DNA of 64,000 nucleotides from Haliotis asinina (Eukaryota; Mollusca; Gastropoda; Lepetellida; Haliotidae), in contig NC_090280.1 of assembly GCF_037392515.1 (NCBI RefSeq), positions 17,920,001 through 17,984,000 on the forward strand, in the 5' to 3' direction. The notes under the pieces are model-generated. The model searched no databases. It was not told the DNA's origin and saw nothing but the letters and a program-made list of their open reading frames with translations. Position 1 is the stretch's first letter; each line of letters opens with the position of its first letter. Positions 50,401 through 60,352 of this stretch are shown here, piece by piece. Both the position numbers and the translations under genes were made by a program.

Positions 50401-51848
50401 AGTCCTCCTGAATAAGAAAACGCTTTTCCACAGATCCAACACACGTGCGTTTTCTCCCCTGTATGTACCTTGAAGTGGTTGGTGAGTGCCCCAGAATCAT
50501 AGAAAGCCTTTCCACAGACAACACAAATGCAGTCCTTCTCTCCTGTGTGTGTCTTCATGTGTCTGTTGTAAGTCCCGACATCTGTGTATGACTTTCCACA
50601 CATGGCACAATGGTGGGGTTTCAGCCCGCTGTGTCTCTGTTCATGGGCACTCAGGTGCCACTTCTTCTTAAACCTTTTCTCACAGACCGGGCATTTGAAG
50701 TTCCGATCCTCAGAATCAGATTCACTGCTTTTATGTGACCTGGGAACTTCACTGACGTTATTCTGTGCTAGCACATTTTGATTGTTCAATGATATGGGAC
50801 AGTTTGATGTCACAACAGAGTTGTTAGAAACAAAAGCCTGTTGAGAAGGCTGAGTGCTAATATTTCCCTCTGGTAGACTACTAGCAACACTGATACTGCT
50901 ACACATATTCATCTGATCCTGTGCTGAACTAGCCTGTGTAGAATCCGAACCTAAGGCATTTGTCATGTCCATGCCAATCATAGTTAACCCAAGGATAAGC
51001 TTGGCATGATCCAGTCGTTCTTGGCTATCATCAAAAGTAGCATCTTTTGCAGATATATCTGGACCAGCTTCATGACAATGAGGCTCCTTTTGGACATGTT
51101 CCCCTTGATGTTCATTCTGAGGACTAAGCTCAAAAACTTGACCTTCATTCACCTTTGGTTTCTCCACAGATGGATGCAGATAAGCATCAAACTCCTTATG
51201 ATGGATTCGACTCTGGGGAAGCAGCTCAGTAAATTGCTTGGGTGTGTGACTAGCCGACATGCCACTCTGTAGTGAGCTTGTAAGATGATCCTGTTGATTC
51301 AGTGGCTGGAACTGTTGCAATGAACTGGTAAAATTCATGTCTGGATTATCCTGATTCTTTGGTCCTGGTCTGATGTTAGTGAAATTGTTATTGTTGCCCT
51401 GCGATGCAAGGCTTGTGAAGATGTCCATAGAAGAGGCTGTGCACTGAGATGTGACTACAAGACCAGCAAGTGAGTGGGAAGCTGAAACCTCAGCATCTGT
51501 TAGTGCTTGAGGCATCATCCCTGAAGGTGTCTGGGACACAACCAGAGCATCAGTTGAAGCAACAGAACTGGGCTGAATCAGAGGGAGACTTGCAGGTGGA
51601 CCTGGAGAAGCACCTTCAGGAGGAAGTGATGGTCTGGGACCAAGGCTTGACAACAGTTGTATTGGCAGATCAAAAAACGGTGGGCCATGTTGCCAGGGTG
51701 CTGTGGGTAGAGTTGGGTGAAGCTGATTCACGGGGTATTGGTTGTTGTTGGCATTTGACCCATGTTCCAGGGCACCTGTTGACATTGTCTGGCTTGTGTC
51801 CGTCAACGCGAAGGTTGAGTGTTGACCTTCAGTGCTCGGATAGTTCAT
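47481..51848 (-). CDS. 27-finger C2H2 zinc-finger protein, 1455 aa
   Basis: A single uninterrupted coding exon runs from ATG at 51846-51848 to TAG at 47481-47483. An acceptor (CTTCAATCTTCAG/G) lies directly before the ATG, so at least one upstream non-coding exon is expected. Residues ~1-380 are low-complexity, rich in Gln, Ser, Pro and Asn. Residues ~384-1155 hold 27 C2H2 fingers, many with TGEKP-type linkers; finger 26 ends HEQKC, a Cys replacing the last His. Fingers 1-13 and 14-26 match one by one (finger 5 FSKSSKL and 18 FTKSSKL; 6 and 19 FSVSSN; 11 and 24 with a four-residue His spacing), so a 13-finger block was duplicated. Residues ~1300-1455 are about a dozen repeats of GSDTAYSQQNT type with nine SQ dipeptides. 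A nuclear DNA-binding regulator is expected. I cannot name an orthologue. Confidence 0.95.
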   Translation of the reverse strand: MNYPSTEGQHSTFALTDTSQTMSTGALEHGSNANNNQYPVNQLHPTLPTAPWQHGPPFFDLPIQLLSSLGPRPSLPPEGASPGPPASLPLIQPSSVASTDALVVSQTPSGMMPQALTDAEVSASHSLAGLVVTSQCTASSMDIFTSLASQGNNNNFTNIRPGPKNQDNPDMNFTSSLQQFQPLNQQDHLTSSLQSGMSASHTPKQFTELLPQSRIHHKEFDAYLHPSVEKPKVNEGQVFELSPQNEHQGEHVQKEPHCHEAGPDISAKDATFDDSQERLDHAKLILGLTMIGMDMTNALGSDSTQASSAQDQMNMCSSISVASSLPEGNISTQPSQQAFVSNNSVVTSNCPISLNNQNVLAQNNVSEVPRSHKSSESDSEDRNFKCPVCEKRFKKKWHLSAHEQRHSGLKPHHCAMCGKSYTDVGTYNRHMKTHTGEKDCICVVCGKAFYDSGALTNHFKVHTGEKTHVCWICGKAFSYSGGLQVHVRSHTGERPYECKQCGKCFSKSSKLVVHARSHTGIKPYQCVYCGKAFSVSSNHKAHLRTHTGQRNFKCNICGKVFGSSDDLETHSTSHVKPPVFTCKECGKMYVEEDRLKEHLTTHTGKKLFKCDLCGKEFKRSSNFRLHRIYHESKKPYSCEICGRGFCKYTDMVRHKKVHKCKEVFKCDVCMTQFSLLITLQMHQMRVHGPLKTFRCEICKKSFSRQEELKVHTRTHTGERPYKCQVCGQGFCGPGGLRKHLKKHPELKQQEPEPSKKLKKVYQCDTCGRSFQQSSHLKAHLRRHTGEKPHECSVCGKRFSDVGMLNRHMKIHTGERSHVCVACGKGFIDAGSLQKHMTTHTGAKPYSCTVCQKGFSFPGDLQVHKRYHTGEKPFKCPKCNKAFTKSSKLRVHSRIHSGEKPYKCSQCGKEFSVSSNLRTHMKVHNNSVDKNHRCKSCGQSFPNEEVLKQHQASSHSGLKLLKCDQCSQEFLEQHRLQEHMFSHTGQKPFKCETCGKQFKKAHNYKSHLQSHSKIRPFACDTCGRAFLKNGDLKNHLRSHTTENGFKCEFCTEAFQQAKDLHVHFVKTHAPDKLHTCEDCGKGFDKLSEFKVHRRTHTGERPFQCTVCYKSFCSSGGLTKHEQKCCEFQNRQAVYSCGICGHKYKDSDALQEHLRTHTDINKASMNVENLPPQHTGPIGNAANYQNVNIHYQNAGVQEPGSASQNLMQQNNPSQCPRQPATSQRNPAKPTDNLDLRIQHQNPSVASNLNLSDTLRMTGIHHFQDVTKIQEPNGCEDLGMREVNMNNLLLLQQVAESCCQGSDMVHSQLKTERSDTAYSQQNTRSVSAFSQQNKAESVSAYSQHKTVGSDTAYKQQNTDGSGTAYSQQNNTGSDTANSQVNTGSDTAYSQQNQVSTDTAYSQENTGTNVEYLQKNSEGSDTAYCQENRGSDTANAEQNTGSDASYAQQEIRSDTAFSQ

Positions 51849-52289
51849 CCTGAAGATTGAAGATGATGGTGATATTTGAAAATTGGATAAAGGACTTGAA
51901 ATGGTTTCAATACCTTTGTGAAATTAGCTCTACCATCCCCTGATCCAAAGTGAAAAATGTTTGTAATCATGTCTTCTTCTATTATCATAACGTTCATAAA
52001 TGGATCCCAGCAAAATATCTGAGTAATACTGAAATGTGTGTGTCATAGTAGAATGTACTTCAGTTATTTCTACTGCTGCATCTTCGACACAGGAGTCTTT
52101 GCAGTGTAGTTCCGGTCATATTCCTGTCTCATCTGGGACCAATGACTATCTTCACTGCAGCATCTGTAACTTTCAGAAGACTTCAGCTGGAAAAGAAAAT
52201 TATACTTTTAGAAAAAGAACCAGACATGTATACATTTAAGAAACCAAATATGTGAGTTGGGTTTATCTTTTGGGTAATATTCCCACAAT

Positions 52290-52395
52290 ATCACTGAATG
52301 GGGACACAAGAAATGGGCTTGACATACTGTACCCATGACAGCATTGAACCTGAGTCCTCAGCGTGACAAGCAAACACAATAACCACTAGCCTACC
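52290..52395 (-). repeat. SINE-B fragment, minus
   Basis: Landmarks CCCACAATATCACTGAATGG, GGACACAAGAAATGGGCTTG, CTGTACCCATGACAGCATTG and AACCTGAGTCCTCAGCGTGA lead to the A-box end ACAATAACCACTAGCC. Confidence 0.65.
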
Positions 52396-52547
52396 ACCAA
52401 CACATTAATGGAAAGAAAAAAGAAAGCAGATGTCCACATTTTTCCTCAACAGACAATTCACATTCAGATGATTCACATGGAGATGATTTCAAAGTTTGGG
52501 CTACATTCAACTGTACCGTAAAGTAGAGCATAAAGAATTCACAGAGA

Positions 52548-52869
52548 GCACATCCTTCACTTTATGACACATTTCATCTACACTATACAGCGCACATCCT
52601 TCACTTCATGACACATTTCACTATACAGCGCACATCCTTCACTTTATGACACATTTCACTATACAGCGCACATCCTTCACTTTATGACACATTTCACTAT
52701 ACAGCGCACATCCTTCACTTTATGACACATTTCATCTACACTATACAGCGCACATCCTTCACTTTATGACACATTTCACTATACAGCGCACATCCTTCAC
52801 TTTATGACACATTTCACTATACAGCGCACATCCTTCACTTTATGACACATTTCATCTACACTATACAGC
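52548..52869. repeat. Tandem repeat, eight units of 39 or 45 bp
   Basis: The unit is GCACATCCTTCACTTTATGA, CACATTTCA, an optional six-base insert TCTACA, then CTATACAGC. Eight units run long-short-short-short-long-short-short-long, so groups ending in a long unit were probably duplicated as blocks. Units differ by only one base or so, so the array is young. Non-coding. Confidence 0.9.
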
Positions 52870-53014
52870 TAGAGATCAGGACAGAAAAAAAACAAAAGTT
52901 CCTTATATCTATCAATTCATTATAAATTTTTTTGTTGATATTTGAATGAGCATGGCTCAATGCTGTAATTTCATATGTTACTATTTCATAAGTGTAGGAA
53001 TGGAAATAAATAGA

Positions 53015-53156
53015 GGATACTAAACGACCTTCCGTGTAATACCATTTTTATTAAACGAGTTAATGATTTGGTATCAGACGAGTGAAAGCGAGTTTGATAC
53101 TAAATCTTTAACGAGTTTAATGAAAATGGTATTTCACTGAAGCGAGTTTAGTATTC
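53015..53156. mobile_element. 142-bp MITE with ~49-bp inverted repeats
   Basis: The left arm GGATACTAAACGACCTTCCG..TAATACCATTTTTATTAAAC..GAGTTAA matches the complement of the right arm TTAACGAGTTTAATGAAAAT..GGTATTTCACTGAAGCGAGT..TTAGTATTC with few mismatches. A second, looser inverted pair (TATTACTCGCC at 53161 and GGCGAGTAATA near 53365) may make it part of a larger element ending near 53376. Superfamily not assigned. Confidence 0.65.
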
Positions 53157-53404
53157 TGTTTATTACTCGCCAACATAAATTGACAGAAACTGCGGCGAAA
53201 TTGCCTACAGTGTGAGGACTCTCAGCTTTCAAGTCAAGCAAGGTCTAGTAAAATCGTGACGTCAACATTAGCATTGTGATGTCACAACTTTGAACCATTT
53301 CAAGCGGTATTACACTAGTGTAATACTGAAGTGAAAATATTACACTGCAGTATCTTCAACGGGCGAGTAATAAATGGTTATTTCATCACAAAAGGTTATG
53401 TTGA

Positions 53405-53515
53405 TATTGAACATGCTTAGGCTATATGTAGTTGTACCTGTTCAGTTGAACATGTGGTATTGAACACGCTGAAGCTATATGTAGTTGTACCTGTTCAGTT
53501 GAACATGTGGTATTG
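53405..53515. repeat. 53-bp tandem duplication
   Basis: TATTGAACAYGCT.AGGCTATATG-type sequence, continuing TAGTTGTACCTGTTCAGTTG and AACATGTGG, occurs twice with a 53-bp period, followed by the first bases of a third unit. Confidence 0.85.
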
Positions 53516-54046
53516 TGCATAACAAATAAATTGGTATGATTGTTTCTTACATGATACAGCAATATGTTCTGATCTGCACAATCCAGTATGTTTATTCTGA
53601 TTTTGGTTAGGTTACTTACATGCCAACAGTCACCCTTTCAGCATAAGCATATCTATGTGAAAAACACAATAACCCATTCAGAACAGCACATTGTTAAGTT
53701 CATACTATGCAAGGGCTGGGTAATAAAATCAGTAATCAGGAATATTAGATTATTATTAATGATTTCATAATAATAACAAAACATGTTTTTTTGTTCTGGG
53801 ATATGGACTCATCCCATTTAGGGTCCTGCTTAAGTTTCTGTTTTTTGACTTCGCTTAGGCAATACATATGCTGGAGTTTATATCTGTAGTACTTGTGACG
53901 ACAAACATCTCCTTGAGCCTTACAGATAATACCATTAAGCAATATAAAATAAGTCCATAAGCAAAATTGTTGCAACCTGTTAGATTGTTGTCGACGATAA
54001 TACATATACTCTAACTAACAGTTTTATTCGTATTCTTTGTTAAACC

Positions 54047-54213
54047 GGGTTGGTGAGGTGGCACAACTGTTGAATGATCTGCTCGTCATGCTGAAGAACC
54101 ATGTTCTATTCCCCACATGGGTACAATGTGTGAAGCCCATTTCTGGTGTCCCTCGCTGTGATATTGCTGAAAACTGCAAAAAGCGGCATAAAGCCACATT
54201 CACTTTGTTCAAC
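54047..54213 (+). repeat. SINE-B (tRNA-derived) copy
   Basis: Parts in order: GTTGGTGAGGTGGCACAACT, GATCTGCTCGTCATGCTGAA, GTTCTATTCCCCACATGGGT (B-box region), ACAATGTGTGAAGCCCATTT, CTGGTGTCCCTCGCTGTGAT and the tail AAGCGGCATAAAGCCACATT. Confidence 0.8.
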
Positions 54214-56061
54214 ATTAAAATACATTTGTCATTCCATTGTTTTTCAGGAATGGAGCAATGTGTATCAGTTTCAATGCAATACTTTGATAGTTTGAACTCT
54301 TTACATTACATTTGGGTTTTAAAATTACTAATATTTTGAGTGTAATGAAGTAGGGTAATATTCTTGTAACTCTTCATTAATTAAAATATTGGGCCTTAAC
54401 ATTACCCTCCACTTCACGATGTATATGGTAGCAGTACTATCATTTACAACCCTAATCTACATATCCTGACAGATCTACGATTGGTTATTTCGAACTCCTG
54501 AACATTACAAATTAAAGGTGTTTTCAGGCCAAATTTCTCACATTTCCGAGTATCAAAGAGGTATCGAGAAAGGCGTAAGCAAAATCTTAAATAGTGCGCG
54601 AATTCCGCTGTTTGTAAATTAGCTGATAGTTGATGTGTAGTATTCGGCGACAGGGCCACTAGGCCCCATGTGTTTGGCGAAAGGGATGGAGTCGGTAAGA
54701 GAGTGACGGCGATAATCCGTCATAGTCATAAAAGTGTCCTGCTTGACCAGCGACTACCTGTGACTCCCATTTAACTCACCGTTCAAAAAGTCAGTCTCCG
54801 TGGTATTTAGTTTCTCAATACTCCTTAATAAGAAGACCTAAAAGTTCTTATTTTCACATTTCCAACGCAGTTTTCACGAGGCATTCCTGCCAAGGAAATG
54901 TTATTCCAAGGGAGGTAACTTGTATTCAACGTTCAAAAAACTACAACCACTAAGGAAAAATATGGCATTTTCCCTGTAGATTATTCTAAACGAAATATCT
55001 AGTCTATCTTTTCCATGTTCCTTCTTCAACAAACCCAAACACGGCATTTAAAAACAGCAATAGACGAAAAAATATCAAAAGAATGTCTCCTTTATGAGCT
55101 TAAAATTTGTTTTCGATCCACAATGCGCGTCTAAATATGAAGTACAAACGTGACATATTGCAATGGAAGGGTTTCGCCTTTCCGCCTTTTTTCAAAGGTT
55201 CAAAGGCACCTGATCACGACGATATCATTGAACCGGTCTGTGTGTCAGGAACGCATTTGGTTTTATGTAACCAGATTTGTGGTCTATCAAGATCAATATA
55301 CAGTTATCACACATCGAAAACTAGCAACTTTAAACAAATGAACACAAATGAATAAGTTCTGGTTGTGAGATTGCTGTCAGTATTGTGCATTTTGGAAAGA
55401 GAAATATCGATATTTACGTGTAAATGAAAATGCTTTATCGATTGACAAGAGAAGATAACACATACATACTTATATATTATTTGGGCAGCTGGGAATAGGA
55501 TTGTGACGTCAGAAACTGAAAAAGTATCACAGGACAAAGACCAGCCGGTGCCTTTGATGTTTCAGCTGAATAGCAACGTCATAGACTAAGACAGTATGAC
55601 GTCATGAACAACCACGATGAAACAATAGGACCAATTGTACCACGCGTGAGTGTCGGTTCGTTTGATCTCATCCGTGGCGTATGTGCTGGAAGACAACAGT
55701 TTTGTCTTAAAAGGCAGATTTCGTCTGCCACTGGCTCCTAAAAACCACACCCCATGGCATGAGGACTGAACTCAACATTGTTCAACGTTGTACACAATTT
55801 ATGCCAGTCAAGGTTTGCAACAAGGAAATGTAACTTCTACAGTTTGCACCATTCACTGGCTATCATTCTCTATTCACTTCATCACAGGAAGCTCGAGCAA
55901 AACTCTCGCGTCTCCCACCTGTCAATCAACTCCGGCAAAACTGTGGTGTATACTAGCACAGATCTCGGTTTGAAATGACCTAACTAATACATATTTCGAC
56001 AATAAAAACAAGCCAATTTAGCATATCTTTAGAACGCAAACTGCTTCTCTTGCTTTTTTCA

Positions 56062-56062
<1 letters not shown>

Positions 56063-56107
<45 letters not shown>

Positions 56108-56114
56108 GCGCGCG
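56063..56114. repeat. (CA)n-(CG)n microsatellite
   Basis: About 29 bp of CA repeat passes directly into about 23 bp of CG repeat, 52 bp of strict purine-pyrimidine alternation. Such sequence is the classical Z-DNA former. Confidence 0.95.
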
Positions 56115-56822
56115 TTTGTTTAGGAGATTTTCATGATATTCAGGAGATTTATCGTTGATTTTTTTTCGGGCGTTTTGAAAGAAAACAGTTTTTTATGAAC
56201 TTTCAAATCAATTCTGCCAGACCCTAAAGTTGGTAGTTGACAGCAATGAAGGTGAAATTCGATCAAAGGTTTATGGCGTCAATCTTACATCAATTCAGTT
56301 TTTAAAAAGACTTGTTTTTACTCTCATTAGCGTTTGTTTCATTGAGGGCATTACCTAACATGTCGTTGCATATCTAATAGGGTTGCGTTTTAATGCTAAA
56401 TGCATACCTTCGTGTTGTCATCTCATCATCAAACCAGCGAGGGTAACGTTCATTATTTTCTTATTTGCGGAATTCGCCGACAAACATGTACCTATACAAA
56501 CAGTTATGGTATATAAAGCTCGAGATGGCAAAAATAAATCATTCATCTTACTGTTATTGTTCATAAATATACTAAATTATCTCTCTTGTTCATAAATGCA
56601 TCATCAAATAATCATCATTACAACACATTTTGCATATAAATCTAAACACATTTACATAAAGAGGGATAATATTCGTTCCTTCTTCAGTCAAACTTTTCAT
56701 GTCCTCATCTGTTGCAAATTTCATATCGCTGAAAGAGAGCATAGCTTTGTATCACTGAAAACAAAACAAAAACATCTTCACAATACAGTCATAAGTCTAG
56801 TGGTTTATCAAAATTAATATGC

Positions 56823-57110
56823 TTGCAGAATAATATTATTCGATTATATATACACGTCAACGAAATCACCGTCTACGAAACAGTCTGGTTTACGAAATCA
56901 CCGCGTCCACGAACTGGTTCAGTCTACGAAAACACCGTCTCCCACGTTACAGGAAGCCAAACTCGTCGACAAACACCATCCGATAAAAAAAATGCAACAG
57001 TGCCACAAGCAACAGTGAAGGCCGTTGTGTATCTGGGACAGATCTCAATGAAGAAATACGGCAATTGTGTAGACAGCTCAGATTTGGGGAAACCTTTCTA
57101 TGGATCGATA
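56823..57110 (+). other. Possible isolated coding exon, unknown product
   Basis: An open frame from ATG 56823 reads NEITVYETVWFTKS, then a Thr/Ser/Arg-rich part, then ATVKAVVYLGQISMKKYGNC and VDSSDLGKPFYGSI, and runs into a consensus donor T/GTAAGT at 57110/57111. The second half looks like folded-protein sequence rather than repeat, but no partner exon was found and the first half contains repeated TCTACGAAA motifs. It could be chance. Confidence 0.2.
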
Positions 57111-57609
57111 TGTAAGTGATTGGTATATCCATACACCTGGATTTTATGTGAAAAAGCGTAATTTAACATTAACACGAATGTTTCTCTTCAGACAGTCTGG
57201 CTCAAGCATTCGCCAATGTCATGCAGGAATTGTTTATGAATCACAATGAAATATACCATTAATAAGAAGTGGATATTCCATTTTGCGAGCATACTACTAG
57301 CCAGTGCCGATGCACATGAGAAAAAGTAATATGTATCCATACAGATGAATCATTTTCAAAAGAATGGAATAAATTGTCACATGTTCCCTTAATTTCTTTT
57401 CATCATCTGTTTCCACCCTTAGCTTCATCATTTGCATGTCATCAATCTTGAAAATCCAATATCAACTGCGTTTATTATTGGTATATACAGATAATAAAAT
57501 AGAATATCACAGTAGTATTTTATCATCGGGATCTCATGACACTCGTATTTCAAGGATTTCTGACACTCGTTTCGTAGGATCAATATTACATACATTCTCA
57601 CATAATAAT

Positions 57610-57893
57610 CTTTGTTTAAAACCACACTAGGCAATATTCCAGCTGTTAGACGAGTAAATAATCGAGTCTGGACTAAACGATCCACAGAAAGACATCGTGA
57701 GCATCAACGACCGTAACATGGTATACGATGACCGTAACATGGTATACGATGACCGTAACATGGTATACGATGACCGTAACATGGTATACGAGGACCTGTC
57801 AAACAAAGTATCGAATCTGACCAACGATCCCGTTATTCGACTTTTACGACATCGCTGAATTGCGGAAGAACAGTTCTAACCGGGATCTTCACG
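57610..57893 (-). repeat. SINE-A copy carrying an internal 21-bp minisatellite
   Basis: Minus-sense SINE-A with AAAACCACACTAGGCAATAT, AATCGAGTCTGGACTAAACG, ACGATCCCGTTATTCGACTT and CGGGATCTTCACGGGT. At the place where other copies read GATCTGCGCAATTGGGAACC, this copy has four tandem units of GACCGTAACATGGTATACGA+T (57709-57792). Confidence 0.75.
57709..57792. repeat. 21-bp unit, four copies, inside SINE-A
   Basis: Four identical 21-bp units starting GACCGTAACATGG, followed by a broken fifth (GAGGACC). Identity between units points to recent slippage or unequal exchange. Confidence 0.9.
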
Positions 57894-58066
57894 GGTATAA
57901 CATAGCCATATGAATGTGTATATAATCAAGTAAACAACGAATACAAAGCTAATAAAATTGTATTCAAACCGAGTGTCAAAAGTGAATGATTTCGAAAAAA
58001 AATATAAAAATGTGATTCAGTGCCACCATGGATTGTGAAAAAGAATCACTTGCATAAAAATAAATA

Positions 58067-58228
58067 CAGTGGAAGCTGTCTAAACCGGCACCCACTGGGA
58101 CTGAAGAAATAACCTGATTAAACAATGAGCCGGATTGTAGAGCTGATGAGCCACGGATGGGACTGAGAATTTGTGCTGGTGTTGACAACTTGCCGGATTG
58201 GACAGATACTGGTTTTGACAGCTTGCAC
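58067..58228. mobile_element. MITE with CAGTGGAAGCTGTCTAAACC ends, copy 2 (best preserved)
   Basis: 162 bp from CAGTGGAAGCTGTCTAAACC to GACAGCTTGCACTG, bordered on both sides by TA. The inverted repeats extend into GGCACCCACTGGGACTGAAG on the left. It has the TA target and CAGTG ends of Tc1/mariner-type MITEs. Confidence 0.8.
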
Positions 58229-58392
58229 TGTATATTAGGTATGAAGTTGATACTGACCATGTTTCGCATTTCTGGATTGAATTTGTGGAAAAGGATGAAC
58301 AGCCGGGTGCGTGAAAGTATACTCTTGAAAATAAAGCTTTACTATAATGCAAACAGTTGGTCAAATACTGTCTGTGTAAGGTCCATACCACC

Positions 58393-58565
58393 ACTGGGAC
58401 GATGGGGTAGTGGATAAAGTGTTCGCTCGTCACCATGAAGACCTGAATTCGATCCCCACATGGGTACAATGTGTGAAGCCTGTCTCTGGTGTTCCCCGCC
58501 GTGATATGGCTGGAATATTGCTAAAAGCGGCGTAAAACCATACCCACTCATACCACAGATATGGC
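58393..58565 (+). repeat. SINE-B (tRNA-derived) copy, well preserved
   Basis: Parts in order: GATGGGGTAGTGGATAAAGT (A-box region), GTTCGCTCGTCACCATGAAG, GAATTCGATCCCCACATGGG (B box), TACAATGTGTGAAGCCTGTC, GCTGGAATATTGCTAAAAGC and the tail GGCGTAAAACCATACCCACT. It is the best copy in the window for defining the family. Confidence 0.88.
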
Positions 58566-59760
58566 CTCCATACGAACCAACAAACATTTGTGTACATTCA
58601 TTAGCTCTGCAGTTTTTCAGTAGATAGATATCTTGTTTCTGGCTTTTTATATTATCAATTTACAACATGATTAACCGACGACTATTGCCCATGATTTAAC
58701 ACACCTAAGCATCTGCATGCATTAGCCATACAACAGCAGCTTGATATTGCCAATACCTTAATTCACCCTTAACTAGAGGTATTAATTTTCAATCAATAAT
58801 TTAGACGGTCACACACACGTTTGATCTGATTTTCTTTGTCGATATTCGATACCCAACACGGGATAATTACAATACGGAACTCTTGAACTCACCATCGAGT
58901 TGTAATGGCCATGGAAATCGCTAACTTTCAAGGCAAGTCGTTATTCAGATAGCATCGGTTGATAAACATGTCAATCCGAATAAACACTGAACAAGCCCTC
59001 GAGTATTCCAAAGGACATTTCTCTCGAATTCGTGAACTGCAGTAAAGGTAAGTTTCTTAAACGACAAAGTGTTTGCAATAGAACATTTATAACAAAGTTT
59101 GTTTAACAAAAATGACTCATGTTCGAGTGCATATAGCGTACTGGGGTTCTCAATATTGTCAGGGTATGAAAAGACCAAAACTTTCAGCCAGACCAAGGGC
59201 TGGTAAGATGGAAAACTGGCCAGCCCTGACCCAAACTTACTTGCCCACCAAGTATCTTCATATACATATCTAAATTTTAACCCGACCTTCGGACAGATGA
59301 ATTTGAGAATCTGGCAGTCCGAGTTGAAAATAACTCGTTCCGTCGTCGGGAGGCAGGTGTTTCAAAAGCTGATTATTATTCCATCTTCAATTCCGAAATT
59401 AATCATGTTCGTAGATCACGTGACATCTTTTCTAGCGAGTATTAACCGCTATTAAACGCATTTATGTCGTATATATTAGCATATCTTATGTTTACTCAAA
59501 TACTGACATGTTTTATTCAGATAAACTGTTCTGCGAAAGAAAGCTACTTACACATTTGAAACTTTGGGAAACACCCAAATTACAACCGTTAAAACGTTAA
59601 ACGATCGCTTAAACAAAGCTACGGTATCCGTACTACATACGCCACCGAAAAACCATTCTTGTTTGCTTCACATACAGCCATTATGGCATTATTTTCACAT
59701 GAAGTATACACATGGAAAAAGGTATCGCAACACCTGTGATTTTATACCAATATAGCCATA

Positions 59761-59935
59761 CGGTGGAAGCTGTCCAAAACGGCATCTGGCCAATCTGGCA
59801 AGTTGTCAACACTGGTGTAAAATCTCAGTCCCATCCGTAGCTTGTACTTTTATCACCACTTCTTTAATCTGGCACATTGTCTAAACCGGACAATTTCTTC
59901 AGTCCCAGTGAGTGCCGGTTTAGACAGCTTGCATG
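59761..59935. mobile_element. MITE with CAGTGGAAGCTGTCTAAACC ends, copy 3, inverted
   Basis: It starts CGGTGGAAGCTGTCCAAAAC after TA and ends near GTGCCGGTTTAGACAGCTTGC. The interior GTTGTCAACACTGGTG and CTCAGTCCCATCCGTAGCTT is the reverse complement of copy 2. Confidence 0.75.
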
Positions 59936-60352
59936 AAAATTATGTATCATACCAGATTTTCTTTGTCCGACAGTTTATGAAATATTTCAATGTAAGGGGA
60001 AATGATTCAATACTGGGTACTGAACTACTGAATTACTGATCTGCAAGAGTAAGAGATAAAGAAAAGTTGTAACTTTATACTTGCTTCAATCACTCTGAAC
60101 CACAGTGTGTGGTAGTCCAGTTGTTCGCAAGTCCAGTGTTGGCCTCGGAAGTTCAGTTTATGTCCCTTCATAAGCAATCTTGATAAACGCCAATAGTAAA
60201 TGAAACTGCATCCATTCATGTTACCAGAGTTCCATGGTTGTGACGACGTCTATGGAAACATTGAGGATGACGTCGTGAGCTAGCAACGCAGCACATCTGA
60301 ACACCAAATTAGCACAACGACCGACGTTTAAGCCAAACTTTGGTGAGACACC

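Larger units (their letters stand above)
51849..60352. other. Intergenic stretch between the zinc-finger gene and the secreted-protein gene
   Basis: No complete gene is supported. The first part should hold the 5' UTR exon(s) and promoter of the minus-strand zinc-finger gene; a good minus-strand donor, GAACG/GTGAGT, lies at 54780/54779 within a locally CpG-richer stretch (54590-55000). The rest holds minisatellites at 52548, 53405 and 57709, MITEs at 53015, 58067 and 59761, SINEs at 52290, 54047, 57610 and 58393, a CA/CG microsatellite at 56063, and a possible isolated exon at 56823-57110. Confidence 0.45.

Noticed and set aside
48564-51853. Plus-strand and alternate-frame open frames across the zinc-finger gene (for example 48564-48941 and 50123-50524)
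   Set aside because: They are shadows of the regularly spaced C2H2 repeat. Only the minus frame has 27 intact fingers.
52548-52869. Regular repeats that could suggest a CRISPR array
   Set aside because: The units are directly tandem with no unique spacers, and the DNA is animal nuclear sequence.
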